From Thermoplasmata archaeon (GTDB taxonomy: Archaea; Thermoplasmatota; Thermoplasmata; Methanomassiliicoccales; Methanomethylophilaceae), in contig SUSU01000001.1 in NCBI GenBank assembly GCA_015063225.1, positions 90,446-154,445 on the forward strand: a stretch of 64,000 nucleotides of DNA, given 5' to 3'. A model generated the notes under the pieces. That model did not search any database. It was given only the letters and a program-made list of their open reading frames with translations, and had not been told where the DNA came from. A program made the position numbers and the translations under genes. Position 1 is the first letter of the stretch. Every line of letters starts with the position of its first letter. Of the stretch, positions 51,882-60,121 are shown in pieces.

Positions 51882-53417
51882 TCACCCGAACATGGTGTCG
51901 TCGTTGCCCACGGGACTCTCCATGATGTAGTTCTGGGAGTTCTGCTTCTGGGCATCGGAGATGTCGGTGCTGATTCCCTTCTGGTAGGAACCGTAGCGGG
52001 CCTTGATCTGCTCCTCGACGGGGCGGGCGATGGTGACTGCCCTCTTCACGTGGTCCGCGGTGATCAGCTTAGCACCCTCCATGACGGCGATGTCGCCGGC
52101 GGCCCTGATGAGTCCGCCGAGTTCCCTGAGCCTGAGGGTGAGGGAGCTCATCTGGTTGTCCATCTTGGCCCTCTTGCGGCCCTCGGTGATGATCTCTTCG
52201 ACGGCCTCGATGGTGGCGTGGGGGATGTGTCCGTCCATGGTGACCTCCTGGGCCACGAACTGGGCGTACTTTGCGCGGTTGTGGCTGTTGTCGGGCATGG
52301 CGACGTCCACCAGGACCTCGTAACCGTTACCGATGATCCTCGACCTCAGGGGCGAGAGGATGTTCTGCAGGTCCTGCATGTTGCAGGCCGCCACCAGGAT
52401 GAAGTCGCAGGGGACGGCGTCGACCTTGACGCTGGCGCCGGACGACTGGGGGTTCCTGCCGGTGATGGGGAACTGCTTGTCCTGCATGGCGGTGAGGATG
52501 TACCTCTGCAGGGGCCCGAGGTGGGAGATCTCGTCGACGAACAGCACGCCCTCGTGGGCCTCGTGGATGGCCCCGGGGATGACCCTCTGGTAGGCGGGGA
52601 CGCCGATCTTCTCGTGTCCGCCGTAAGGGTCGTGCCTGACATCGCCGAGCAGCTCGGTCTCGGACGCGCCGGTCGCCATGACGAAGGGCTGCCTGCCGAG
52701 GGGGACGATGGTCTTGACGTTGCTGTTCTTGCTGAGGGTGTTCCTCTTCTGGAGGGCCTTGGTGTTCAGTTCCCTGATCTTGTTCCCGGCCCTCTCGAAC
52801 ACAACGGTCTCCTCGGTCCCGTCGGGGAGGAGGTGGGTGGTGTTGACCCTCTCCTTGCCGGCGGTCGGGTTGCCGTTGAGGTTGTTCATCAGCTGCGACA
52901 TGATGTCGTTGAACGGATTGCTGCCGGTGTTCTCCCTCTCCACCTTGTTCTTGCCGCACTGGGGGCAGGAGACGTCGGTGGGAAGGGAATAGGCGCCGCA
53001 GGACGCGCAGCGGTAACCGAGCTTCTCGGCGACGCGGATGGGGACGTCCTCGGGGTTGCGGAGCTTCCCGTCGCCTTCGGCCTGTTCGGACGCCTCGGCG
53101 AGGACGGATGCCTCGTCGAGCACCTCCAGGAACGGACGCTCGGGGTTCTCGGGGTTGTGGGCGACGCGGATCTCGCTCTTCGCCTTGGGGAGGTTCATCG
53201 AGATCGCGCGGGCGATCATCGACTTACCGGTTCCCGGGGGACCGACGAGGAGGAGGTTCCTCCTCTGCACGGCGGCGATCTTCGCGAGGGAGATGGCCTC
53301 CTCCTGTCCGAGGACGCGGTCGATGGGGTCGGAGGGGATGAGCACCTCGGCGGTGCTCTTCATCCCCTCGACGTCCTCCCATGTCTCCACGGGCCTCTGT
53401 TTCTTTGTAGCTGCCAT
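51882..53417 (-). CDS. LonB-like AAA+ ATPase lacking the protease domain, with inserted zinc ribbon
   Basis: 511 residues. Walker A LLLVGPPGTGKSMIAR (about 55-70) and Walker B EGVLFVDEISHLG, with the downstream AAA+ lid resembling archaeal LonB (RELGGLIRAAGDIAVMEGA). Archaeal LonB has two membrane helices between the Walker motifs and a C-terminal Ser-Lys protease domain. Here the insertion instead holds a zinc ribbon with C137, C140, C151 and C154, no hydrophobic pair is seen, and the protein ends shortly after the lid, so the protease is missing. It begins 9 nt after dnaG, forming an operon. It may act as an unfoldase or MoxR-like chaperone; unknown. Confidence 0.85.
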   Translation of the reverse strand: MAATKKQRPVETWEDVEGMKSTAEVLIPSDPIDRVLGQEEAISLAKIAAVQRRNLLLVGPPGTGKSMIARAISMNLPKAKSEIRVAHNPENPERPFLEVLDEASVLAEASEQAEGDGKLRNPEDVPIRVAEKLGYRCASCGAYSLPTDVSCPQCGKNKVERENTGSNPFNDIMSQLMNNLNGNPTAGKERVNTTHLLPDGTEETVVFERAGNKIRELNTKALQKRNTLSKNSNVKTIVPLGRQPFVMATGASETELLGDVRHDPYGGHEKIGVPAYQRVIPGAIHEAHEGVLFVDEISHLGPLQRYILTAMQDKQFPITGRNPQSSGASVKVDAVPCDFILVAACNMQDLQNILSPLRSRIIGNGYEVLVDVAMPDNSHNRAKYAQFVAQEVTMDGHIPHATIEAVEEIITEGRKRAKMDNQMSSLTLRLRELGGLIRAAGDIAVMEGAKLITADHVKRAVTIARPVEEQIKARYGSYQKGISTDISDAQKQNSQNYIMESPVGNDDTMFG

Positions 53418-53426
53418 TTCCCAGCC

Positions 53427-55139
53427 TCAGTCGAGGTCGTCTTTGACCCAGACGGTGATCTCGGAGGGGAGCTTGGTGATCTTTCCCTTCTTCTTCCCGA
53501 CCAGGACGGGGATGTTCTTCTGGGCGGCGACGTCCACCAGCCTCTGTCCGATGACTCCGTCGGAGGCGATGGCGGCGATCTCGGCGGGGGAGTCGGGGCC
53601 GTTCAGGTACTCGGCGAGCTCCTTGACCTGGATCTTGCCGATCTCCTGGTTGTCGCCGTCGAGCAGGACGGCGTTGTGGGTGCCGATGACGTCGAGCAGG
53701 ATGGTCCTGAGGGCCTCCTGCTGGGGGGTGAGCATCTTGGAGCTCTTCTTATTCTTGGCGTCCCTCTTGTTGGGGCGGAGCTCTATGGCGGGGGCCTCCT
53801 CCTCGGGCTCGGTGGCGGGCTCCTCTGCGGGGGTCTCGGCGACAGCCTCCTCCTCGGGTTCGGCTGCGGGTTCGTCGATGACGACCTCCTCTTCGGCGGG
53901 CTCCTCTGCGGGGGTCTCGGCAGCGGTCACGGGCTCTTCGTAGACGGTCTCCTCGGCGGGCTCCTCATCGGCGACCTCGACCTCCACCTCTACCTCGTAG
54001 TCGTCGGGGATCTCCTCGGTGCGCCTCTTCTTGAAGCGGTCGGCGGCATCGTTGTCGAAGCGGTTCTCGGAGTGGCGTCCGCGCCTCTCGGAACGGTCGC
54101 GGCGCCTCGGGCGGGCATCCTCCTCCTCATCCTCGTAATCGCGGGAACGGCGCTCGCGGCGGTTCCTGCGGGAGTCGTCCTCATCGAAGTCGCGTCCGCG
54201 CCTCTCGGAACGGTCGCGGCGCTCGCGGCGGGGTTCGCGCTCCTCTTCCTCCTCGGGCTCCGCGGCGTGGGGCTCCTCGGTCTCGAGCTCGGTGTTCTCG
54301 AAGTGGAGGTTGTTCATCTGCATGTACTGGTCGCCGGGGACCTTGTTGCGCAGGCACTTGACCAGGGCCTTGGCGGTGAGCTCCTCGACCTCCTGGGAGC
54401 GGGGGGCGCGGGCGACGAAGTCGATCTCGGAGGTCTGGAAGAGCTCCCTGAGGATGAGCTCTCCTCCCCTGTCGCCGTCGACGAAGGCGGTGGTGACCCT
54501 CTCGCGGGACAGGTCCTGGATGGACTTGGGGATGTTGGTCCCCTCGACCGCGACGGCGTTCTTGATTCCGGCGCGGAGGAGGTTGAGGACATCGGAACGT
54601 CCCTCGACGATGATGATGGCCTCGGAATTCTTCACGTTGGGTCCGGCGGGGCACCTCTCCTTACCGAAGGTGGTGATCTCCTCTACCTGGACGCTCTGGC
54701 GGATGTTGTTCGCCAGGTTGGATCCGGTGTCGCGGGCCTGCTCCACGAGCTCGGCGAGGAGCTCCTTGGCGCGGTCGACAATCTTCTCGCGTTTGGTGAT
54801 GCGGACGTCCTCGATTCCGATGACCTTAATGGAAGCCTTGCAGGGTCCGACGCGGTCGATGGTCTCGAGCGCGGCGGAGATGATGGAGGTCTCCACCTGG
54901 TCGAGGGAGGAAGCCATGGTGATGATACCGTCGGATTTCCCGCCCTTGCATGCGACATCGACCTCGATCCTTCCGATGCGTCCGGATTTCTGGAGGTCGC
55001 GGAGGTCGAGGTCGTCCCCGAGGAGTCCCTCGGTCTGACCGAAAATGGCACCGACGACGTCGGGCTTGTCAACGACCCCGTCGGCATTGATTTTGGCCTT
55101 GACGAGGTACTTGGTTGCATTGGGATCAATGCTGTTCAT
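53427..55139 (-). CDS. dnaG: Archaeal DnaG-type primase / exosome-associated protein
   Basis: 570 residues. The central TOPRIM domain is recognised by IIIVEGRSDVLNLL (about 175-188) and the DGD motif FVDGDRGGELIL. Archaeal DnaG also binds the RNA exosome. Residues about 285-430 are a low-complexity, charged linker with two RDRSERRGR copies and repeated AETPAEEPA units, encoded by 31-bp and 26-bp direct DNA repeats. A conserved C-terminal domain (KDAKNKKSSKML...) follows. Its 5' leader is about 220 nt and highly structured, unlike the neighbouring leaderless genes. Confidence 0.95.
   Translation of the reverse strand: MNSIDPNATKYLVKAKINADGVVDKPDVVGAIFGQTEGLLGDDLDLRDLQKSGRIGRIEVDVACKGGKSDGIITMASSLDQVETSIISAALETIDRVGPCKASIKVIGIEDVRITKREKIVDRAKELLAELVEQARDTGSNLANNIRQSVQVEEITTFGKERCPAGPNVKNSEAIIIVEGRSDVLNLLRAGIKNAVAVEGTNIPKSIQDLSRERVTTAFVDGDRGGELILRELFQTSEIDFVARAPRSQEVEELTAKALVKCLRNKVPGDQYMQMNNLHFENTELETEEPHAAEPEEEEEREPRRERRDRSERRGRDFDEDDSRRNRRERRSRDYEDEEEDARPRRRDRSERRGRHSENRFDNDAADRFKKRRTEEIPDDYEVEVEVEVADEEPAEETVYEEPVTAAETPAEEPAEEEVVIDEPAAEPEEEAVAETPAEEPATEPEEEAPAIELRPNKRDAKNKKSSKMLTPQQEALRTILLDVIGTHNAVLLDGDNQEIGKIQVKELAEYLNGPDSPAEIAAIASDGVIGQRLVDVAAQKNIPVLVGKKKGKITKLPSEITVWVKDDLD
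53815..53921 (-). repeat. 26-bp direct repeats in the dnaG acidic linker
   Basis: Identical 26-bp copies at 53815-53840 and 53896-53921 encode AETPAEEPA units; a sign of repeat expansion within the disordered linker. Confidence 0.75.
54075..54222 (-). repeat. 31-bp direct repeats in the dnaG Arg-rich linker
   Basis: Identical 31-bp copies at 54075-54105 and 54192-54222 encode RRDRSERRGR. Confidence 0.8.
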
Positions 55140-55360
55140 CTGTTGTATCTCCTATATCGGGGATACCACGTGGCCTGTCCGCTGTAACGCGCCCCGTATC
55201 CGTCGGTACGCAGGCATCCTGCCTGTGCTGCCCGGCCTTCCGGGTTCCATTTCCCATTTTCTGACTAGTCCGAGGTGTCCCGTCGGGAGCGTCGGACGAT
55301 TTGCACCGGGTTCGGCCGGTGCGGTGATTGTGATATGTGAACAGGAGACGCAGTCCCCTT
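55140..55360 (-). ncRNA. Long structured 5' leader of dnaG, possible separate RNA
   Basis: A minus-strand TATA (CCTTATAATAG, 55382-55392) predicts transcription from about 55360, leaving about 220 untranslated nt before dnaG. In it, three strong hairpins are visible: GCACCGG/CCGGTGC (55303-55322), CCCGG-AAGG-CCGGG (55231-55244) and CAGGCA-GGA-TGCCTG (55211-55225). I could not match it to SRP RNA, RNase P RNA or a known riboswitch. It may be a regulatory leader (DnaG/ribosome supply) or an independent RNA. Confidence 0.45.
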
Positions 55361-55436
55361 GAGTTCGGACAATACTTGATTCTATTATAAGGTTGGTGAA
55401 CGGCAAATGACTCCAATAGGGGTTTCCGGGACCGGG

Positions 55437-57491
55437 TCACAGTTCGGTGACCGCGGCCCCGGCGGATGCGAGCATGTCGCGGGTGGCGGAGTTGCATGTG
55501 AAGTACAGCACCTGGGCGGAGACGGAGAGTTCCTTAAGGGCCCTGATGCACCCCTCCTTCCTGACATCGTCCGAGGTCATCAGCACGTCGTCGAGGATCA
55601 CGGGGGGTATGTCGCCCGAGAGGCTCAGCGTCAGCCCCATCTTCATGGCCAGCTTCACCTGGTCCTCGGTCCCGGACGACCATTTCTTGACGCTCGTGCG
55701 TTCGCCGGTGACCTTGTTCTCGATCGTGAGTTCGGACGTGCGGATGTCCGACACTATGCCGTACTTGCCTCCGGTCATCGCGGTGAGGAAGCGGTCCGCA
55801 TCCGTGTACACGGACGGGCGGTTCTTCTCGGAGAGGGTGTCGCACGCGGTCTCGAGCATGTGCTTCTCGGCTGCCAGCATCAGCCATCTGCGGACCGCCG
55901 CCTGATATCTCCCGCTGGCAGCCGCGGCCTCCGTGAGGGCCTCCTCGGTGGCGGTGTCGGAGAGGATAGCCTTCTTCTTCTCACGGATGGCGGTGAGCCT
56001 GTCCGACAGGTCCCCGGTCTGGTTGCGGACGTCCATGTAGGTCTGTTCAGCATCGCCGGATACGGGTTCGATCTTCTCTTCGGGAACGGTCTCCCTCAGT
56101 GCGCCTATCGCGGCATCGATCCGTTCGATATCCTTAGACGCCTCGAGTGCCCTGGCGTATCCCTCGTCACCCCCGTAACGGTCCGTGATGGATGCGATGT
56201 CCGCATCCACGGAGGCGAGCCTCGACCGTGCGGAATCGAGTTTGTTCTTCAGATCCGAGACGGTCGCGGCGGCACTAAGCATCGAGGTCATGCGCACGTG
56301 GTCCCCGCGGATGTCCCCCTGACTGATCCCGAAACCCGAGCAGAGCTCCTTCCAGAGTTTCTCGGTACGGTCCGCGGAGGGGTCCGCGACGGCCGTCGGT
56401 CTCTTCCTGAGACCGATGATGGCGATGACCGCACCGGCGGCGATCATCCCTATCCCGGCGAACACGTTGAACACTGCTGCCACGGCCGCACCGCCTACGG
56501 CGACGGCCGCACCGATGATGACAATGGGATTGACCCCGTTCCCTCTCCGGGCCCCGTCGCGGGAGTACAGATACTCGGGAATGGATTCGCCGAGGGTCTT
56601 CACCTTCGGGGCGAGGGGGGTTATGACGGAGGGTTCGGGTCCGCTGTAAGTCTCCAGTGCGGTGCCGTAATCCGATTCGGCCTTGGTCAGGTCCTCCTCG
56701 CTCCTGCGCCTGTCGGCGCATAGGCTGTTGTACTTACCGACCGTGAAGGGGTCGGGGATGGCGATGTCCGCGTATGCCGCGCGTTCCTTCTCGAGTTCCG
56801 CTATCTTCGCGAGGTTCTGCTTCGTGCCCTCCCTGATCTGCGATTCCTTGAATTCCTCGAACGCCGCCGCCTCGTCGCCCTTCGACGTCTCGAGGAGGTT
56901 CATCAGGTGGGCCTCCTCCATGACGAGCTGCCCGTAGGCGGAATCACCGTCGGCGGATGCATTCATCTCCAGCACCCTGTCGTCGGCCTCCTCGGATGCG
57001 CTCCTGAGCCTCGACACGGTGCAGTTCGCGGACCTCCTGCTGTCCGGCAGGAGGGATGTCCTCTCCTTGTCGATGGACTCCTCCGCTGAAGGGACCGCGG
57101 ATGCCCCCGGGACGGTGAGGAGACGGGAGCGGACGGAGTCGATTCCGCCCATGTCCCTGAGCCCGAGGGGGTCGAGGGAATAGATCGAACGGTATTCGTT
57201 TCCGGTGATGCAGCACATGTCGGGCGCGGGACTGTTGGATTTCTTGCCGTTGCGGGTGATCGTCTTGGAGGTGCCGTCCGGCAGCTCGATGTCTACCTCC
57301 CCCGAATCCGATGCTTTCGAAGCGGGATAGGCGGGCATGCGGTCGGGGAACAGGGTGCCGGTGATGAAAGATTTGAGTGTGGTCTTCCCCGATTCGTTCT
57401 TCCCGTAGATGACGTTGAGTCCCGGGGACATCCTCACCGTGCGGTCCCTCGTGCCCCCGAACGAGGTGATGTGGATGCGGGAGATCCTCAT
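55437..57491 (-). CDS. YhaN/Rad50-like AAA ATPase with central membrane helices
   Basis: 684 residues from ATG 57491. N-terminal ABC-ATPase half with RISRIHITSFGG and Walker A GLNVIYGKNESGKTTL. Coiled coil from about 175 to 300, then two hydrophobic helices (IVIIGAAVAVGGAAVAAVF and GMIAAGAVIAIIGL, about 345-395), a second coiled coil, and the C-terminal half with signature WSSGTEDQVKLAMKMGL and Walker B PPVILDDVLMTSD. The membrane pair in place of a zinc hook is the layout of bacterial YhaN rather than archaeal Rad50. The start overlaps the exonuclease stop (ATGA), so the two are made together. Confidence 0.88.
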   Translation of the reverse strand: MRISRIHITSFGGTRDRTVRMSPGLNVIYGKNESGKTTLKSFITGTLFPDRMPAYPASKASDSGEVDIELPDGTSKTITRNGKKSNSPAPDMCCITGNEYRSIYSLDPLGLRDMGGIDSVRSRLLTVPGASAVPSAEESIDKERTSLLPDSRRSANCTVSRLRSASEEADDRVLEMNASADGDSAYGQLVMEEAHLMNLLETSKGDEAAAFEEFKESQIREGTKQNLAKIAELEKERAAYADIAIPDPFTVGKYNSLCADRRRSEEDLTKAESDYGTALETYSGPEPSVITPLAPKVKTLGESIPEYLYSRDGARRGNGVNPIVIIGAAVAVGGAAVAAVFNVFAGIGMIAAGAVIAIIGLRKRPTAVADPSADRTEKLWKELCSGFGISQGDIRGDHVRMTSMLSAAATVSDLKNKLDSARSRLASVDADIASITDRYGGDEGYARALEASKDIERIDAAIGALRETVPEEKIEPVSGDAEQTYMDVRNQTGDLSDRLTAIREKKKAILSDTATEEALTEAAAASGRYQAAVRRWLMLAAEKHMLETACDTLSEKNRPSVYTDADRFLTAMTGGKYGIVSDIRTSELTIENKVTGERTSVKKWSSGTEDQVKLAMKMGLTLSLSGDIPPVILDDVLMTSDDVRKEGCIRALKELSVSAQVLYFTCNSATRDMLASAGAAVTEL

Positions 57492-58675
57492 CTGGAACCC
57501 CCCTCTATGCGGCTGAGGAGCTCCATCTCGGCCTCCTGGAGGACCTCGCGGAAGGTCCCCGCGTCGATCATGGCGCGGACCGTGTCCTTGATGTCGGACG
57601 CCGGGCCCTTGCAGAGCATATCCATGATCTCGCTGTCGTCCATGGCGAACATCCCGTCCGCCGTCCTGACGATCTCCGACATCAGGGTCTCGCCCTCGCG
57701 GATGCGTGCGAGGTCGATGTCCGGGACGGTCCTGACCGCCTCCACGGACGCCCGGCATTTCCTGGCCGAGGCGATGGCGTCCGCAATGCCGTCGGGGTCC
57801 GCCCGAATGGCCCTGTCGAGCTGTCCCTTCCCGGCGAAAGTGACGGAAACGACGGATCCCCTGGGGACCTCCACGGAGGATATGAGTTCGTTGACCGTCC
57901 GTTTCCCGGTGATGTCCGCCGTGACCTCGTCGAAGACAACTCCCTGGGTGGGGATGAAGCGGAGCTCCTCCCTGTCCCCGGTGACCGATACGAGATAGCA
58001 GCCCTTCTCCCCCGTCTCGCGGACGTTGCGCCCCTGTATGTTGCCGGGATACACGACGGCGGGGCCGTGCTCCCTGACGACAGTGCGTTTGTGGATGTGC
58101 CCGAGGGCCCAGTAATCTATGTTCCTCCCCGAGAGGTCGTTCAGGGAACACGGGGCGTAGTCCCCGGAATCGGCAATCTCCTTCAGGCTGCAGTGGAGCA
58201 CGGCGATCGTGTATGCGTCGGGTGAACCCTTGAGTTTCACGGCGAGGTTCTCGGAGGTGTGCCATTCCGCGTAACTCACGCCGGCGACCTCCACCTTACG
58301 TCCGCGGATGTTCATCCTCATCACCCTCGGTTCGCCGGGGAAGAGGTGGACGTTGGGCGGGTACGGGATGGTCTCCTCCCACTGGTCGCCGAAGTCGTGG
58401 TTTCCCTTCACGATGAAGACGGGCTTTCCGTATCTCGCCGCCTCCTCGCAGAACCTGTTCTTGGTGCGGGGAGTCATGAAAGCCTCGTCGAAGAGGTCTC
58501 CTGAGATGACCATGAAATCGGATTCCTTGATCCCCGCATCGATGATCCTTGCGAAGGAACCGAAGATGGATTCGTACACCTCCGACCCCAGTTCCGGGTC
58601 GGAGGAGGAGAGTGAACGCAGGCGGCTCCCCAGATGCAGGTCCGCTGCGTGGATAAAACTGAAATCGCATCCCAT
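57488..58675 (-). CDS. Mre11/YhaO-like DNA repair exonuclease
   Basis: 395 residues from ATG 58675 (MGCDFSFIHAADLHLGS); the track starts 31 codons too early. Calcineurin-like phosphoesterase motifs: HAADLHLGS, ISGDLFDEAF, KGNHDF, and the two later His in VLHCSLKE and ALGHIHKR. A capping domain follows. With the downstream Rad50-like ATPase it forms a nuclease-ATPase pair that probably processes DNA ends. A GGGGG-ATTA-CCCCC palindrome lies directly before its start codon. Confidence 0.9.
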   Translation of the reverse strand: MGCDFSFIHAADLHLGSRLRSLSSSDPELGSEVYESIFGSFARIIDAGIKESDFMVISGDLFDEAFMTPRTKNRFCEEAARYGKPVFIVKGNHDFGDQWEETIPYPPNVHLFPGEPRVMRMNIRGRKVEVAGVSYAEWHTSENLAVKLKGSPDAYTIAVLHCSLKEIADSGDYAPCSLNDLSGRNIDYWALGHIHKRTVVREHGPAVVYPGNIQGRNVRETGEKGCYLVSVTGDREELRFIPTQGVVFDEVTADITGKRTVNELISSVEVPRGSVVSVTFAGKGQLDRAIRADPDGIADAIASARKCRASVEAVRTVPDIDLARIREGETLMSEIVRTADGMFAMDDSEIMDMLCKGPASDIKDTVRAMIDAGTFREVLQEAEMELLSRIEGGSR

Positions 58676-58676
58676 A

Positions 58677-58690
58677 GGGGGTAATCCCCC
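58677..58690. promoter_or_regulatory. GGGGG-ATTA-CCCCC palindrome at the Mre11-like start
   Basis: A perfect 5-bp-arm inverted repeat one base upstream of the ATG (minus strand) and downstream of a TATA-like GTGATATAC near 58697-58705. It would lie at the transcription start, suiting a repressor, or form a hairpin at the mRNA 5' end. Confidence 0.4.
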
Positions 58691-58892
58691 GTCTGAGTAT
58701 ATCACCCTTGGTTTGTTATATCCCGGCAATACTTCGTGTCCGGTGTTTTCCGGGAGGGTTCTGGGCATTTTCTAGTAGTGTTCAAAAAGCAGGATGGGTG
58801 GTTGCGGCCGCGGTAAAAAAACAGAGTCGTTGTGCAAAAAATTGTAATTTAAACCACATAATACTAATAAACCCCTCTTTAAATTCGACTAC

Positions 58893-60077
58893 GTGGACAA
58901 TAGGACCGTTTTGCGTGGCAGGTACCTCGGAAAACTCATGGACCTGACCGCGGATTCTCGCATTAAGGTGATTTACGGTCCTACCTGCATCGGAAAGACC
59001 GTTTTGCTCAGACAATTCAGGTACGAACTCGTCAAAAGCGGTGTTCCGGACACCACAATCGTAACCGTTTCCTTCGACAGGGGTTACAACATCGCGGAGA
59101 CCCCCGAGGCGTACCTCAACCTTCTGACATCCGCTTGCAGGCCCGGTACGAGGTACCTTCTCGTGGACAGCGCACACCTGTCCCCCGGATACTCGGATGT
59201 CATCGCCGCCGTCCACAGGAAGTTCGAGTCCGTCGGAATATACATCACCGTCTGCACCAACAGCATCAGCCATTCCTCGGACCCGCTCTGGGAGAAGGAG
59301 GATATCGCCGTCGGGATCCCCCTCTATCCGTTCACTTTCCGTGAATACCTGGCGCTCCGCCCCGGGGACAGGAACGCCGCTTTCTCCGAGTTCATGAGGA
59401 TCGGAGGCGTGCCGCTGATGTACAAGGACCTCGGTGCCGAGGACCTCTCCATACTGTCGCAGAGCTACGCCCATCTCGTCCTCAACATGCTCATCATGCG
59501 CGAGTCCAAGATCAACCCCACCGCCATGGGCGAGCTCCTGTTCTACATCATCGCACACACCGGGCTCCCGCTCACCATGAAGGAGCTCATCGCGCACTCC
59601 AGCATCGTCGACAACCGCACCCTGGAGAAGTATCTCGAGCGTTTCACCAGCTCCGGCGTCCTCTACTGCTGCGACGGTTACCAGATGGACAGGGGAATGA
59701 AGCCCAGCGCGAAATCCGTGTTCTTCTCCAACGACATCATGTCGGGGACCGTCTTCACCCCCAGGGGCATACAGCCCGCTCCCGCGATATCGCTCCTGTA
59801 CAATCTGGTGTACATCGAGCTCAGGGTCCGCGGGTACAAACCCAGCATACTCATCGCCAAGGGCGGTGTCGTGGGGTTCTGCGTGGGCGAGGGCGGGGAC
59901 AGGGTCATCATCCGTGTAGCCGAATCGGTGGATTACGACAGGACCACCCCGACGTTCTCCACCTACCGCTCCTCCCTCCAGAGGAAGGTCCTGCTCACCC
60001 TGGACCAGCCCAGGCCCGATTACAGCAGGTACTGCCAGAGGAACATCGTCGAGTTCCTGCTCGACGACAGGCTCTGA
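58893..60077 (+). CDS. AAA ATPase with DUF4143-type C-terminus
   Basis: 394 residues from GTG 58893. TATA-like ACTAATAAACC is centred 26 nt upstream, so the message is leaderless. The layout is that of the AAA_14/DUF4143 family so common in archaea and gut bacteria: Walker A YGPTCIGKTVLLRQF (about 29-43), sensor-like GIYITVCTNSISH, then TFREYL and the C-terminal winged-helix/nuclease-like domain after residue 200. The Walker B strand reads YLLVDSAHL, with Ser where Glu is usual, so hydrolysis may be impaired. The role of these ATPases is unknown; some are mobile-element linked. Confidence 0.82.
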   Translation: MDNRTVLRGRYLGKLMDLTADSRIKVIYGPTCIGKTVLLRQFRYELVKSGVPDTTIVTVSFDRGYNIAETPEAYLNLLTSACRPGTRYLLVDSAHLSPGYSDVIAAVHRKFESVGIYITVCTNSISHSSDPLWEKEDIAVGIPLYPFTFREYLALRPGDRNAAFSEFMRIGGVPLMYKDLGAEDLSILSQSYAHLVLNMLIMRESKINPTAMGELLFYIIAHTGLPLTMKELIAHSSIVDNRTLEKYLERFTSSGVLYCCDGYQMDRGMKPSAKSVFFSNDIMSGTVFTPRGIQPAPAISLLYNLVYIELRVRGYKPSILIAKGGVVGFCVGEGGDRVIIRVAESVDYDRTTPTFSTYRSSLQRKVLLTLDQPRPDYSRYCQRNIVEFLLDDRL

Positions 60078-60121
60078 ACGAACGGGTTTTCAATCCCTTC
60101 GGCGATAGGGTGCCGATACCG

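Noticed and set aside
54075-54222. CRISPR-like repeats
   Set aside because: Only two copies, within the dnaG reading frame, encoding a repeated peptide.
52050-55187. 1045-residue plus-strand ORF opposite dnaG and the Lon-like gene
   Set aside because: Low-complexity Gly/Asp/Leu/Val composition typical of an antisense shadow of high-GC coding DNA; the minus strand holds two recognisable genes.
55140-55360. SRP RNA or RNase P RNA gene
   Set aside because: The GGAA-type helix 8 motif of SRP RNA and the conserved regions of RNase P RNA could not be aligned; only generic hairpins are seen.
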